A stretch of 64,000 bases of DNA, from assembly GCF_029643245.1 (NCBI RefSeq), contig NZ_CP116398.1:1674001-1738000 (forward strand), in the 5' to 3' direction. The first letter of the stretch is position 1. Each line of letters starts with the position of its first letter. A program made the position numbers and the translations under genes. The DNA is from Methylomonas sp. EFPC3. GTDB lineage: Bacteria > Pseudomonadota > Gammaproteobacteria > Methylococcales > Methylomonadaceae. Shown here one piece after another: positions 1 through 9,300 of the stretch. The notes below the pieces were generated by a model. It did no database searches. It was not told where the DNA came from and saw only the letters and a program-made list of their open reading frames with translations.

Positions 1-11
1 TCAGCCGGCGC

Positions 12-1301
12 TCAGTCGAAGTAATATTTCACACCCAGGAAATAGATATTGTTCAGATAACCGCCGAACTCGGTATCGCTACCGCCCAGATTGAATACCA
101 GGTTGGCGGCCAGATTGACCTGTCCGAACAGGTTGTACTCGACAATCGGCACCAGTTGCGCGCCGCCGTCCTGCAGGTTTTGCGAATACAGCACATTAAG
201 GCTGAGGTCTTCGACAATTTCGTGCACCCGGTAATTGGCATACAGGTAATGCTGATTCAGCGAACGGATCTGCACCGACGAGGCCTGGGCCAGGGTGCCG
301 GCGGCCAGGCCTTGCAAATTGGGGTCGGCCCCCAGCAGCAGCCCGGCGGCATTCTGCGCCATACGCCGGTAAGCGGCGCTGTCGGCATTGCTGTAACCTT
401 CGTTGCTGTGGCGGTATTCCAGGTTCAATACGTCGCCGTTGTCGAAGGTATAGGAACCGCCGGCCAGGAAGTCGACGAACCAGCCACGGCCGTTGCCGTT
501 CGGCGCCAATTCGTAGCCCAGCGGCGAGTCGGATGCATGCGGATACAAGCCATAGCTTTTGCCTTTCATGCCGACGTCGAAATACAGCAGCGTCGAATCG
601 TTCAGCGTCCACTGGCCGAACATGCCGCCCTGCGGCAGGCCGTCGTTTTCGCGGTAGCCGGCAATCGCGCTCAGCGAATAATCGTCGCCGCGGTGGTCGT
701 ATTTCAGCGCCACAGTTTTCTTGAAATCCGGCGTTTCCAGCGTCGACCGGCCCCGAGCCAGACTGCCGATCAGCGCCAGCGTGTTGGAATAATCGTGAAA
801 ATACTGCAATTGCACGAAATCCTGGGCGCCGGGTTCGATGAAGGGATTGGTCTGGTTGCTGTTCGGGAAGAACGGGTTGGACGGCGACGCGAACAACGAC
901 GGTCCCCAATACAGCAATTCGCGGCTATAGGACAGGCTGAGGTCGTCCGTCGCATATTGCGCCAGCCAATCCTGGAAATAATGCTCGCCGGCCACGACGT
1001 TGCCGCCGTCGGCCTGATTGCTCAAAAAGTAACCGAAGCGCGGGCTGAGCTTGGCGCTGAAGCCGCCGTAACGGGCGGTGAATTTCGACCGCAGCCGGGT
1101 ACCCTGCTGAAAATTGTCCAGTTGCGCCAGCTGGTTGTCCGGATTCAGATTGCTGTTCTTGGCAATATCGTAAATTGCACCGAAGCTTTGCAGCATGAAG
1201 CTGTGTTCGAACTCGAATTTGTCGGCTGCGGCGGCGATGCCCGGCAGCGATACGGCCAGCAACGCCGGCCGCAAGCCGCGCAGAGCATTCCCCGAAGCCA
1301 T
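12..1301 (-). CDS. outer-membrane beta-barrel protein of the NRPS/PKS operon
   Basis: The product is 429 aa. A signal peptide ends near residue 25 (AAA-ADK), and the rest is alternating amphipathic strands rich in Tyr, Asn and Gly, closing with an aromatic stretch (KYYFD). This is the pattern of an outer-membrane beta-barrel; no named family is recognised with certainty. It is the last gene of the long minus-strand operon seen here and starts 7 bases after the stop of the LolA-like gene. Together with the upstream LolA-like protein and ABC exporter it probably forms the outer-membrane step of a dedicated export or resistance route for the lipopeptide. That role is inferred from context only. 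More genes of the operon could lie beyond the window edge. Confidence 0.75.
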   Translation of the reverse strand: MASGNALRGLRPALLAVSLPGIAAAADKFEFEHSFMLQSFGAIYDIAKNSNLNPDNQLAQLDNFQQGTRLRSKFTARYGGFSAKLSPRFGYFLSNQADGGNVVAGEHYFQDWLAQYATDDLSLSYSRELLYWGPSLFASPSNPFFPNSNQTNPFIEPGAQDFVQLQYFHDYSNTLALIGSLARGRSTLETPDFKKTVALKYDHRGDDYSLSAIAGYRENDGLPQGGMFGQWTLNDSTLLYFDVGMKGKSYGLYPHASDSPLGYELAPNGNGRGWFVDFLAGGSYTFDNGDVLNLEYRHSNEGYSNADSAAYRRMAQNAAGLLLGADPNLQGLAAGTLAQASSVQIRSLNQHYLYANYRVHEIVEDLSLNVLYSQNLQDGGAQLVPIVEYNLFGQVNLAANLVFNLGGSDTEFGGYLNNIYFLGVKYYFD

Positions 1302-1307
1302 CGGCCG

Positions 1308-2057
1308 TTAGCGGCTGAGCAAGGCCCGCAAATCGAAACGGCTCGGCGGTACCGCCGCGGCTTCGACTTTGTCGTAAACCAATACGGTTTTCTGGCCGGT
1401 CTGCACTTCGTCCTGAATCTCGATCTTGCTGACGAAAGGCTGGCTCTTGCCGGCAACCTCGACCCGGTTGGCGTATTCCATCAATGCGGTTTTGAAATGC
1501 TTGTCGGAGACCGTCATGTATTCGGCTTTCAATGCCAGTTGGCTGTCCTTGGCGACGTAATATCGAATCTTGTCGTAGGCCACGTTGGCGTCCTTGGCTT
1601 TCAATTCCAGCACGTAACACGGCTGCCCGGCCACGTCCGCTTCGCCGGCCGGGGTCGCGTCGTAATCCCGACTGTAATTGGTGGTGGCGACGTCGCCGTT
1701 GCTGGCCTCGCCGAGCAGGCGTTGCCGCGGCGAGATCGGCACCGGCTTGCTGACGTCGGGCGATAGGAACCACATATTGCGGTTCTGCATCAGCATCATC
1801 TTACCGGCGGATGTGGCCGGCTTCAGGAAGGTCACCAGGGAATTGTCCTGGTCGGCCTCGATCTTCAGCGTATAGCTTTTATCCTCGACATTGTCCTGAT
1901 AGGCGATGACGGTACTGGTCATGGTAATACCGCCGATCTCGCCGCCGCGGGCGCGGTCGCTGGCTTTTAAAAGCTCCAGCGGCGTCGGCTCTGCGGCCGC
2001 AGCAGAAGCCGCCAGCATTAATATTGCAAATAAAGGGGTGCGGACGAATTCAAACAT
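1308..2057 (-). CDS. LolA-like outer-membrane lipoprotein-sorting family protein
   Basis: About 249 aa with an N-terminal signal peptide (MFEFVRTPLFAILMLAASA...AAA-EP). The body resembles the LolA-like 'outer membrane lipoprotein-sorting protein' group: a MTMTSTV-type first strand, a D-Q-D-N segment, then K-P-A-T, M-L and N-M-W motifs typical of the open barrel that carries a lipid. The start at 2057 is preferred over 2075 because it gives a clean signal peptide; it overlaps the permease stop by 8 bases, so the two are probably translationally coupled. In Lol systems such proteins accept a lipidated cargo released from the inner membrane by an FtsX-type ABC transporter. Here the likely cargo is the acylated peptide made by the same operon, but that is inference. 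Confidence 0.75.
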   Translation of the reverse strand: MFEFVRTPLFAILMLAASAAAAEPTPLELLKASDRARGGEIGGITMTSTVIAYQDNVEDKSYTLKIEADQDNSLVTFLKPATSAGKMMLMQNRNMWFLSPDVSKPVPISPRQRLLGEASNGDVATTNYSRDYDATPAGEADVAGQPCYVLELKAKDANVAYDKIRYYVAKDSQLALKAEYMTVSDKHFKTALMEYANRVEVAGKSQPFVSKIEIQDEVQTGQKTVLVYDKVEAAAVPPSRFDLRALLSR

Positions 2058-3291
2058 GGCCCAGGGCTCCGACAATGGTTTTTTGCGTGGCGTGGCGGGC
2101 CGGGAAATAAGAAGCGACCGCGGCCAACACCGACAGAGTGAATAAAGAACCGAACATGTTATTAAACAACAATTCGATCACCAGCGCGGCTTGTTCCGAA
2201 GAATCCGGCGGCGAATAAGTAATCTGCGCCAGATTGATACCGGCACCGATGGCATAGGATAGTGCCATCCCGGCCAGCGAGCCGACGAAGACGATGATGA
2301 CGCCTTCGATCACGAACAGGCTCTTAATCGTCATCGAGCGCATGCCGATCGCGCGCAAGGTGCCGATTTCGCGGGTGCGTTCGGCAATCGCCATCGTCAT
2401 GGTATTGACCACGCTGGTCATCGCCACCATCACCACTACCACCATAATGAACAGATACATCATGTCGAACAAACCTTTGACTTGAGTGTAGTACACCGAC
2501 AATTCGCTCCATTCCTTGATGTCGGCGTCGAAGCCGGCAGCCTTGAGTTTTTCCAGCAATACCGGCTTTACGGCCGGAATCGAATCGACCGCATCCAGCA
2601 ACACCACGACCCGGTCGGCGCCGTCGCTGCCGTACAACTTACGGGCCAAGGCCAACGGCAACAGCGCGAACTTGTCGTCGGTGCCCATCGAGCCGGTGTT
2701 GGCGATTTCGCCGACCCGGAAATCGACCGCGTTGACCATGCCGGACAGCGTCGACGCCATCAACACGCCGTCGCTGCCCTGCTGCAAGCCCATGATCTTC
2801 GCCATCTTCTGGCCGATTACGACGGCATCGTCCTGGCCCGGCACCAGTTTGCCGGGCAGATAGACATATTCGGCGCCGCGCAGCGCCGTCTGGTCTTCCG
2901 CCGATATGGCTTCGCCGATGAAAATATGCGAGGTGGTGCCGTTACTGACCAAGCCGCTGACGGCCAGCCGCGGGCTGACCAATTTCACACCCGGCACCTC
3001 GCGGACGGTGCGGGTCACCAAGTCCAGCGCGGCGGCATCGAGTTGGAATTTTTCCGGGTCCAGCGTGCCCTGGTCGAAGAAGCCGCGGCGCACCACGGTC
3101 AAGTGGCCCAGACGTTCGCCGACGATGGCCTGGTCTTTCAGAATCCGGTAGACGTAGGTGAAATAACCTTCGAACAAGCTCAGCGCCAGGAAGCCGATCG
3201 CCACCGACAGCACGGTGACCAGGCTTCTGCGCCGGTTTTTCATGACGTTGCGCGCCGCCAGTTTGCAGCGCATTGCGAGTGACATGGACAT
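2050..3291 (-). CDS. FtsX-type ABC transporter permease (LolC/LolE/MacB-like)
   Basis: 413 aa with the usual permease layout of this family. One membrane helix lies near residues 20-45, followed by a large periplasmic domain (about 50-270). Three further helices (about 270-310, 325-355, 375-400) contain the conserved segment with T-R-E-I-G-T-L-R-A-I-G-M that couples to the ATPase. The start codon shares one base with the stop of the upstream ATPase gene (TGATG), and its end overlaps the LolA-like gene. FtsX-type permeases drive extraction of lipoproteins or extrusion of periplasmic cargo by mechanotransmission, not by a membrane channel. The neighbours suggest transfer of the lipopeptide to the LolA-like protein. 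Confidence 0.88.
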   Translation of the reverse strand: MSMSLAMRCKLAARNVMKNRRRSLVTVLSVAIGFLALSLFEGYFTYVYRILKDQAIVGERLGHLTVVRRGFFDQGTLDPEKFQLDAAALDLVTRTVREVPGVKLVSPRLAVSGLVSNGTTSHIFIGEAISAEDQTALRGAEYVYLPGKLVPGQDDAVVIGQKMAKIMGLQQGSDGVLMASTLSGMVNAVDFRVGEIANTGSMGTDDKFALLPLALARKLYGSDGADRVVVLLDAVDSIPAVKPVLLEKLKAAGFDADIKEWSELSVYYTQVKGLFDMMYLFIMVVVVMVAMTSVVNTMTMAIAERTREIGTLRAIGMRSMTIKSLFVIEGVIIVFVGSLAGMALSYAIGAGINLAQITYSPPDSSEQAALVIELLFNNMFGSLFTLSVLAAVASYFPARHATQKTIVGALGHV

Positions 3292-4001
3292 CAGGAAGCC
3301 TCTTTCAAATAAGTATTGTGGCGGTCGTCGACGATCCGGCCGTCGCGGACCTGGATCGAGCGCGCCGCGTAGGACAGCAAATGGGTATCGTGGGTGGCGA
3401 AGACGAAGGTGACCTTGCGTTTTTGATTCAGCTTTTGCATCAACAAAATGATCGCGTCGCTGTTGGCCGAATCCAGATTCGCCGTCGGTTCGTCGGCCAG
3501 CACGATATCCGGATCGCCGATCAAGGCCCGGGCGATGGCCACCCGCTGGCGTTGGCCGCCGCTCATTTCGTCCGGCCGTTTGTGCAAATGCCGCTCCAGC
3601 CCCAGTTCCGCCAGCAGGTCGCGCGCCCGGCGCCGCGCCGTATCGTCGGCTTCGCCGCGGATTTGCAGAGGCAGCATCGTGTTTTCCTGGGCCGACAACA
3701 CCGGCACCAGATTGAAGCTTTGGAAGATAAAGCCCAGGTGACGGCTGCGGAAATCGGCCAGCCGATTGTCGTTCAGCCCCAGGACTTCTTCGTTTTTAAT
3801 CGCGATTCGGCCCTGATCCGGCCGGTCCAGCAGGCCCATCAGGTTCAATAGCGTCGATTTGCCGCTGCCGGAAGCGCCCCAGATACAGGTGAACTCGCCC
3901 TGCTGGATCGACAGGTTCAAGTCCTGCAGCACGTTGACGGCACCGTCGCCGTGGCCGTAGGACTTGGTGATATGTTCCAATTTGATGATCGGTTGCGTCA
4001 T
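3291..4001 (-). CDS. ABC transporter ATP-binding protein (LolD/MacB-like)
   Basis: About 236 aa beginning MTQPIIKLEHITKSYG. It has the Walker A loop GASGSGKST, the Q-loop in FIFQSFNLVPVLSA, the signature MSGGQRQRVAIARA, Walker B IVLADEPTA and the switch His in ATHD. The Q-loop and 'DEPTANLDS' segments are typical of the LolD/MacB/FtsE group. Starts at 4019 or 4001 are possible; 4001 gives the canonical N-terminus, while 4019 sits directly after the thioesterase stop. It should power the FtsX-type permease encoded immediately downstream with a 1-base overlap. Confidence 0.9.
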   Translation of the reverse strand: MTQPIIKLEHITKSYGHGDGAVNVLQDLNLSIQQGEFTCIWGASGSGKSTLLNLMGLLDRPDQGRIAIKNEEVLGLNDNRLADFRSRHLGFIFQSFNLVPVLSAQENTMLPLQIRGEADDTARRRARDLLAELGLERHLHKRPDEMSGGQRQRVAIARALIGDPDIVLADEPTANLDSANSDAIILLMQKLNQKRKVTFVFATHDTHLLSYAARSIQVRDGRIVDDRHNTYLKEAS

Positions 4002-4020
4002 AACTAGTAGTCTCGTCATT

Positions 4021-4827
4021 TTAAAAGACCGGTTCGTAACCGGCTGCGGCAGGAGTCCGCGCCATCGGCAGCAGGATATCGTCCTTGATATGCTCGTTGA
4101 CGATGTCCTGCAGCGCGCCCAGCACGGCGTCGCGGTTCTCCAGTAAAAAGAAGTGGCCGCCGCCGAACAGGCGCTGTTCGAAGCCGGCCGCGGTTTTGTC
4201 GCGCCAGGGCGCCATATCCTCGCCCGGCACCAGATGGTCGGCCATGCCGGTGAAGGCTGCAATTGGGAATTGCGCCGCCGGTTGCGGCACGTGGCTGTAA
4301 GTTTCGTGGATGCGAAAATCGGCGCGCAGCATCGGCAACAACAACTGCATGGTTTCCTCGTGTTGCAACACCTCGTCCGGGGTACCGCCGTAGCGTTGCA
4401 ATTCGACGATGAATTCGCTGTCGCTCAGCGTATGCAACACCCGGTTGCGGCTGCCAAGTTCCGGCGAACGGTAGCCGGAAACGATCAGTTGTTTCGGCGG
4501 CCGCACGCCGCGGCGCTCCAACTCCAGCGCCACCCGGTAAGCGATCAACGCCCCCATGCTGTGGCCGAACAGCAGATAGGGCCGGTCGATCCGCGCGATC
4601 AGCGCCGGCAGCAAGCCGGCGACCAACGCGTCCAGATCGCCGATGGCCGGTTCGGCGATGCGGCGTTCGCGGCCCGGCAGCTGCGCCGCCAGCACGTCTA
4701 CGTTATCCAGCGCGCCGGCCCAGCTGCGAAACACGTTGGCGCCGGCCCCGGAATACGGAAAGCAGACCAGCAGATACGGCGCGCGGCCGCCCAGATTAAA
4801 ATCGGTAAACCAATTGTCGGTAGTCAT
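4021..4827 (-). CDS. type II thioesterase (alpha/beta hydrolase) of the NRPS/PKS operon
   Basis: 268 aa. The type II thioesterase pattern is complete: an N-terminal CFPYSGAGA oxyanion segment, the nucleophile Ser in LFGHSMGA (about residue 95), an acidic residue in GMADHLVP and the catalytic His in GGGHFFL. These proteins hydrolyse wrong or stalled acyl groups from carrier-protein phosphopantetheine arms and so keep assembly lines running. Because the last NRPS module ends in a reductase and not a thioesterase, this enzyme is a proofreader and not the release enzyme. The gene lies 24 bases after the DUF711 gene in the same operon. Confidence 0.93.
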   Translation of the reverse strand: MTTDNWFTDFNLGGRAPYLLVCFPYSGAGANVFRSWAGALDNVDVLAAQLPGRERRIAEPAIGDLDALVAGLLPALIARIDRPYLLFGHSMGALIAYRVALELERRGVRPPKQLIVSGYRSPELGSRNRVLHTLSDSEFIVELQRYGGTPDEVLQHEETMQLLLPMLRADFRIHETYSHVPQPAAQFPIAAFTGMADHLVPGEDMAPWRDKTAAGFEQRLFGGGHFFLLENRDAVLGALQDIVNEHIKDDILLPMARTPAAAGYEPVF

Positions 4828-4851
4828 TGCTCTGTCTTGGTAGTAGTCAAA

Positions 4852-6141
4852 TCAAGCCGGCAGCGCGGTCGGCGCCCAGCGTCGGGGATCGAAAAAGGCC
4901 TCGCTATCGTTGGCCGGCGCGAACGCGTTGCGGTTCAGTGCAATCGGCCGGGTATTGACGATAAACGGATGGTTGAAATTGGTTTCGCCGTTGGCGCCGA
5001 CGCTGCTAGGCAACAAGCGGGTAATCAACGGCTTGTTCCATTTGATGGCTTCGGTGCAAATCGCTTCGATCAAGGCCGCGATCTGGCCGACGCCGACGTC
5101 CAACGCCAGCGGCACCATATCCAGACCGCAGCCGCACACCGTAGAGTACAACAGCAAATCCTTGACATCGACGCTACCGTTGCCCACCGCCCGCGCCAGA
5201 TGGCTGTCTTCCAACACCGACAGCATGGTGCCGTTGTAGCCGACCTGCGGAAAATCGGCCAAGCCCTGCTTCAGCAAATTGTTCACCGCATACAGCGAAA
5301 ACAGGAATTGGAAACTGCCGACCGGACTGCCGGCCAGCGCCTCGATCGCACTGACGGCGCTGGTGTCCTCGCCGGGGTAAGGCGCCAGCGAGAAATCGAT
5401 ACCGCGAAAACCGACCCCGGTCTCGGCGGCCAGCGCCTCGGCGCAATCGGCCGCCTCCTGCGCCGCCCGCCGCACCTGATTGCGGAATACCGCCAGTTTC
5501 TCGTCAAACGGCAAGGGCTGCGAAAACGCGGCGTTGGCCAGTTCCGACAACTCCAGCGCGATACTGAATCCGGCCTCGCCCTGGTGCCAGGACGCCGGAA
5601 AAAACGGCGTACTGGCCTGGACGTTGGACATCACCGCAAACCGGAAATTGGCCTGATGCTGTTGGTCCAGCATGGCCAGTTCCCGCACCACCGCAGCGGC
5701 CCGGCGTAACGCGCCGCGGTGCATGCCGGCCGCCGAACTGACCAAAGTATTCATGAATACGTGGCGGGTGGCGCCGATCACGGCCGGCACCAGCGCCAGC
5801 AATTCCGGGTCGTCGGCTGCATCGACGAAAAACGGGCCGGGCATGCAGAACCAGATATCGCCCAACGCATTCTCCATCCTTACCGCAAATTCGGCCGCGG
5901 CATTGGCCCGAATGCGGCGGCCTTGCAGCAAGCGGTCCAGCGGTTGCCCAGCCAGCCGGAAACAACGCGCCCGCAGGCCGCTTTCCGCCAAACGGTTGCC
6001 GGCCTTCCCGAAAAAGCGCCGCGCCGCTTCCGCGCCGCGCTCCGGCTGGTCCGGGTCCAGGTTCAGCCCCAATGTCACGGTGCGCACCACCGGCGACGGC
6101 GGCCGCGTTCCGAATTCTTCCTGAGCAGTCATCGGTTTCAT
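4852..6141 (-). CDS. DUF711 family protein within the NRPS/PKS operon
   Basis: 429 aa when started at 6141, where ATG overlaps the MbtH stop as ATGA; a longer frame to 6267 lies antisense-free but inside the mbtH-like gene and is rejected. The sequence matches the DUF711 (UPF0210) family: an N-terminal segment with VRTVTLGLNLDP, a central FRGIDFSLAPYPG motif followed by S-A-V-S-A-I-E, then GYNGTMLSVLEDS, LYSTVCGCGLDMVPL and the late NFNHPFIVN segment. The biochemical function of the family is not settled. The tight coupling to the MbtH gene and position inside the operon suggest a tailoring or precursor-making role, but I see no catalytic motif that would tell which. Confidence 0.85.
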   Translation of the reverse strand: MKPMTAQEEFGTRPPSPVVRTVTLGLNLDPDQPERGAEAARRFFGKAGNRLAESGLRARCFRLAGQPLDRLLQGRRIRANAAAEFAVRMENALGDIWFCMPGPFFVDAADDPELLALVPAVIGATRHVFMNTLVSSAAGMHRGALRRAAAVVRELAMLDQQHQANFRFAVMSNVQASTPFFPASWHQGEAGFSIALELSELANAAFSQPLPFDEKLAVFRNQVRRAAQEAADCAEALAAETGVGFRGIDFSLAPYPGEDTSAVSAIEALAGSPVGSFQFLFSLYAVNNLLKQGLADFPQVGYNGTMLSVLEDSHLARAVGNGSVDVKDLLLYSTVCGCGLDMVPLALDVGVGQIAALIEAICTEAIKWNKPLITRLLPSSVGANGETNFNHPFIVNTRPIALNRNAFAPANDSEAFFDPRRWAPTALPA

Positions 6142-6338
6142 AGCGTTCTCAAGCTCAACGGCCGGATGTCGGGCCAATGTTGATTGACGTAGTCCAGACA
6201 GTTTTCCCGGCTGTCGGCCGGTTTGACCTGCTCCCAACCGGCGGGCACCGGCTTGAAAGCCGGCCATAAGGCGTGTTGCTGTTCGTGGTTGCAGACCACG
6301 ACGAAACCCGTTTCCAATTCTTCAGCCATAGCGACCAT
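6138..6338 (-). CDS. MbtH-like protein (adenylation domain chaperone)
   Basis: 66 aa (or 63 from the second ATG at 6329, which sits at better distance from the GGAG upstream). It carries the MbtH signature: NHEQQHALWPAFKPVPAGW followed by SRENCLDYVNQHWPDIRPLSL, with the conserved tryptophans. MbtH proteins bind and activate or solubilise NRPS adenylation domains. The gene lies between the terminal NRPS gene and the DUF711 gene, with an ATGA overlap to the latter. At least one adenylation domain of this line is therefore probably MbtH-dependent; which one cannot be told from sequence. Confidence 0.96.
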   Translation of the reverse strand: MVAMAEELETGFVVVCNHEQQHALWPAFKPVPAGWEQVKPADSRENCLDYVNQHWPDIRPLSLRTL

Positions 6339-6384
6339 TCTCCAATTCTTAATTTAAGTTCAATGCCTGCGGGCGACCGCTTCG

Positions 6385-9300
6385 CTAAAACCAGCCGCGG
6401 CGTTTGAAGGCTACTTCGCGGCCTGCGCTAACGAACAAGCGCTCGATGTAGCGTTGCCAGGCCGCGCGATCGATCTGCGGCGCCGGCAGATCCAGTTCGG
6501 CCAGCCGGCGCAGGGTTTTCGCCTGGCCGATCTGCAGACGGCCCTTGTCCGGCGCGCCGCGGTCGGTATCCCAATAAAACAGGTAGGGCGCGAACGGCAG
6601 CGGGGTTTCGGTCGAAGCCTGCTTGACCCGGTCTACCCAATGGTCGGCGCGGATGCGTTTCAGGCCGACGCTGCCGGCCACGTGCTGGGACAGCAATTTG
6701 CTCCAGTCGTAGCTTTCTTCGCCCATCAGATGGAATATTTCGCCGCCGCCGGTCTGTCCGGCCAAGGCGATAATCGCCCGCGCCGCGTAATCCACCGCAA
6801 TCGCCTTTTCGACCAGCGGATAGTCCGGATAGACCCCGAGCTGGATGCAGGTGCGCAAATACAAGCCGATGAAATCGTCGTCGCGGCCGGCACCGCTGCG
6901 GCTGTCCACCGCCACCCGGCCCAGACGGAAAATCTGGATCGGCAGGCCCATCCGTCCGGCTTGCCTGACTGCCGCTTCCGCCACCCATTTGCTGGCGTTG
7001 TAGCCTTCCAGATCGGTAAAACCTTCGCCGGCCAGATCGGTGTCTTCGTCCACTTTCCGCCCCGAGATTTCGGTGTTGAACACGCCGCCGGTTGAGACGT
7101 AGGCAAATCGTTTCAAGCGGTTATAAGCAGCCAATTCCAGCAGGGCCTTGGTTGAACCGACGTTGGCCGCGGCCAGTTGGCCGTAGCGCAACACGTGGTT
7201 CAGATGCGAGCCGTTATGCAGAATCAAGTCGATTTCCGAGGCCAGGTAATCGCGCACCTCGCCGCTCAAGCCGAGGTTGGGCTTGGCCAAATCGCCGACC
7301 ACCACTTTGATCCGTGGCATATAGCCGTCCCACCAAAGGCCGTATTCCTCCAGATTGGCCCGAATCCGACGCAAACCGTCTTCGGCCGAACCGGCCCGGA
7401 CCAGACAGTGCACCGTGGTCCCCGGCCAGCGTTCCAGCATTTGTTCCAGCAAATAAGCGCCGACGAAACCGGTGGCACCGGTCAGCAACACGTTTTGCAT
7501 CCTGCCGCTGGCCGGCGGCAATGGCGTCGGCAGCGCGATGGCGGATTCGGCTTTCAAATCCACCGGCCGCGGCGGCAGCAGGATTGCGGTGTCTTCCGCA
7601 TCGGCTTGGGTTTCCGCGCCGGCCGCATCCAGATAGGCCGCCATGCTGCGCACGGTCGGCGCCACGAAAAAGTCTTTCAGCGGCATCGAGTGCCCGCATT
7701 CTTCCCGCACCTGCGCCATCAACCGGGTCGCGCTCAGCGAATGGCCGCCCAGTTCGAAAAAGTCGTCGCTGACGCCGACCGTGTCGACGCCGAGAATCTC
7801 CTGCCACAATTCGACCAGCCAGCGTTCGCGCTCGGTTGCGGCCGGTTCGCAAACCCGGCTCGCCGTGTCGGCCGCGCCCGGTAACGGCAGCGCGCCGCGG
7901 TCGATCTTGGCGTTGGGCGTCATCGGCCAGGCAGCCAATACCATTACCGCCATCGGCACCATGAAATGCGGCAAGCTTTCCCGCAGCCTTGCCATCAGCT
8001 CCACGGCCAAACCGTCGGCGCCGGCTTCGCACAGCACGTAGCCGACCAATTGCCGGTTGCCGGCATCGATGTCGCGCACCAACACCAGCGCGTCGCGCAC
8101 CCGCTCGTGTTCCATCAGTCGGGCTTCGATTTCGCCCAGCTCGATACGGAAACCGCGGATTTTGATCTGGTTGTCGATCCGGCCCAGGAATTCGATGGTG
8201 CCGTCCGCCAGCCAGCGCACCAGGTCGCCGGTGCGGTACAAGCGCTCGCCGCTTTCGGGCCGGAACGGATGGGCGATGAATTTTTCGCCGTTCAATTCGG
8301 GCCGGTTCAGATAGCCGCGGCAGACACCGCCGCCGCCGATACACAATTCGCCCGGCACGCCGAGCGGCACCGGCCGCAGTTTGCCGTCGAGGATGAACAA
8401 TTCGGTGTTGGCCAGGGCGTGGCCCAAAGTCAATTTGGCGTCGCCCGGCCGGTAATCGGCCGCCATGCAAATCACCGTGGTTTCGGTGGGACCGTAAGCG
8501 TTGAAAAAACGCCGGTTCGGGCTCCAGGCTTCGGCCAGCGCCTGCTGGTAGCCTTCGCCGCCGACCAGCAAATGGTCGAGGCAGGCCAGTTTCGCCGGGT
8601 CGAGATAAGCCAATAACGACGGCGGCAACAGCGCGTGGCTGGTCGTCGCGGTAGCGACAAAGTCGGCCAGCCGATCCGGACTTTTGATCACGTCGTCGGC
8701 GGCCATGCACAGGCAACCGCCGTTGGCCAAGGCCACCGCCCATTCCCAGACCGAGGCGTCGAAACTGAACGAGGCGAACTGCAACATGCGGCTGCCGCCG
8801 CGAAAATCGAAGCGATTCGCCAACGCCACGCTGACCAGCGCCAGGTTGCGGTGTTCGATCAAGGTCCCTTTCGGCCGACCGGTCGAGCCGGAGGTATAGA
8901 TCACGTATGCCAACTGCTCCGGCAGCATGCCGGCGACCTGCGGTTCTTCGACCGATTCGCGGACGATCGCTTCCCTCAGGTATTCGCCGTCCAGCGCCAG
9001 CAAACGGATACCGGCCGGTAGCGGGATGCGTTCGGCGATATGGCTGTGGGCGATCAACCAGCGGCAATCGGCATCCTCCAGCATGAATTGCTGCCGGTCC
9101 GCCGGATAGTTCGGGTCCAGCGGCACATAGGCCGCGCCGGATTTCAACACCGCCAGAATCGCCACGATCCAGTCCGGGCTGCGCTCCAGACACAAACCCA
9201 CCCGCAATTCGCTGCCGACGCCCAGCCGGATCAGGAAATGAGCCAATCGATTGGCGCGCCGATTCAACTCGGCATAACTGATAGCGCTATCTTGGAACAG

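Noticed and set aside
156-1766. Long open frames on the plus strand opposite the NRPS/PKS operon (also 4153-5709, 12376-14067, 18205-20034, 28974-30563)
   Set aside because: They are antisense frames of GC-rich coding DNA; translations are rich in Arg, Gln and His with no domains or ribosome sites, while the minus-strand frames have complete enzyme motifs.
4002-4262. N-terminal extension of the LolD-like ATPase back to 4262
   Set aside because: The extra 87 residues are a shifted reading of the thioesterase gene and have no family similarity; the canonical start is near 4001.
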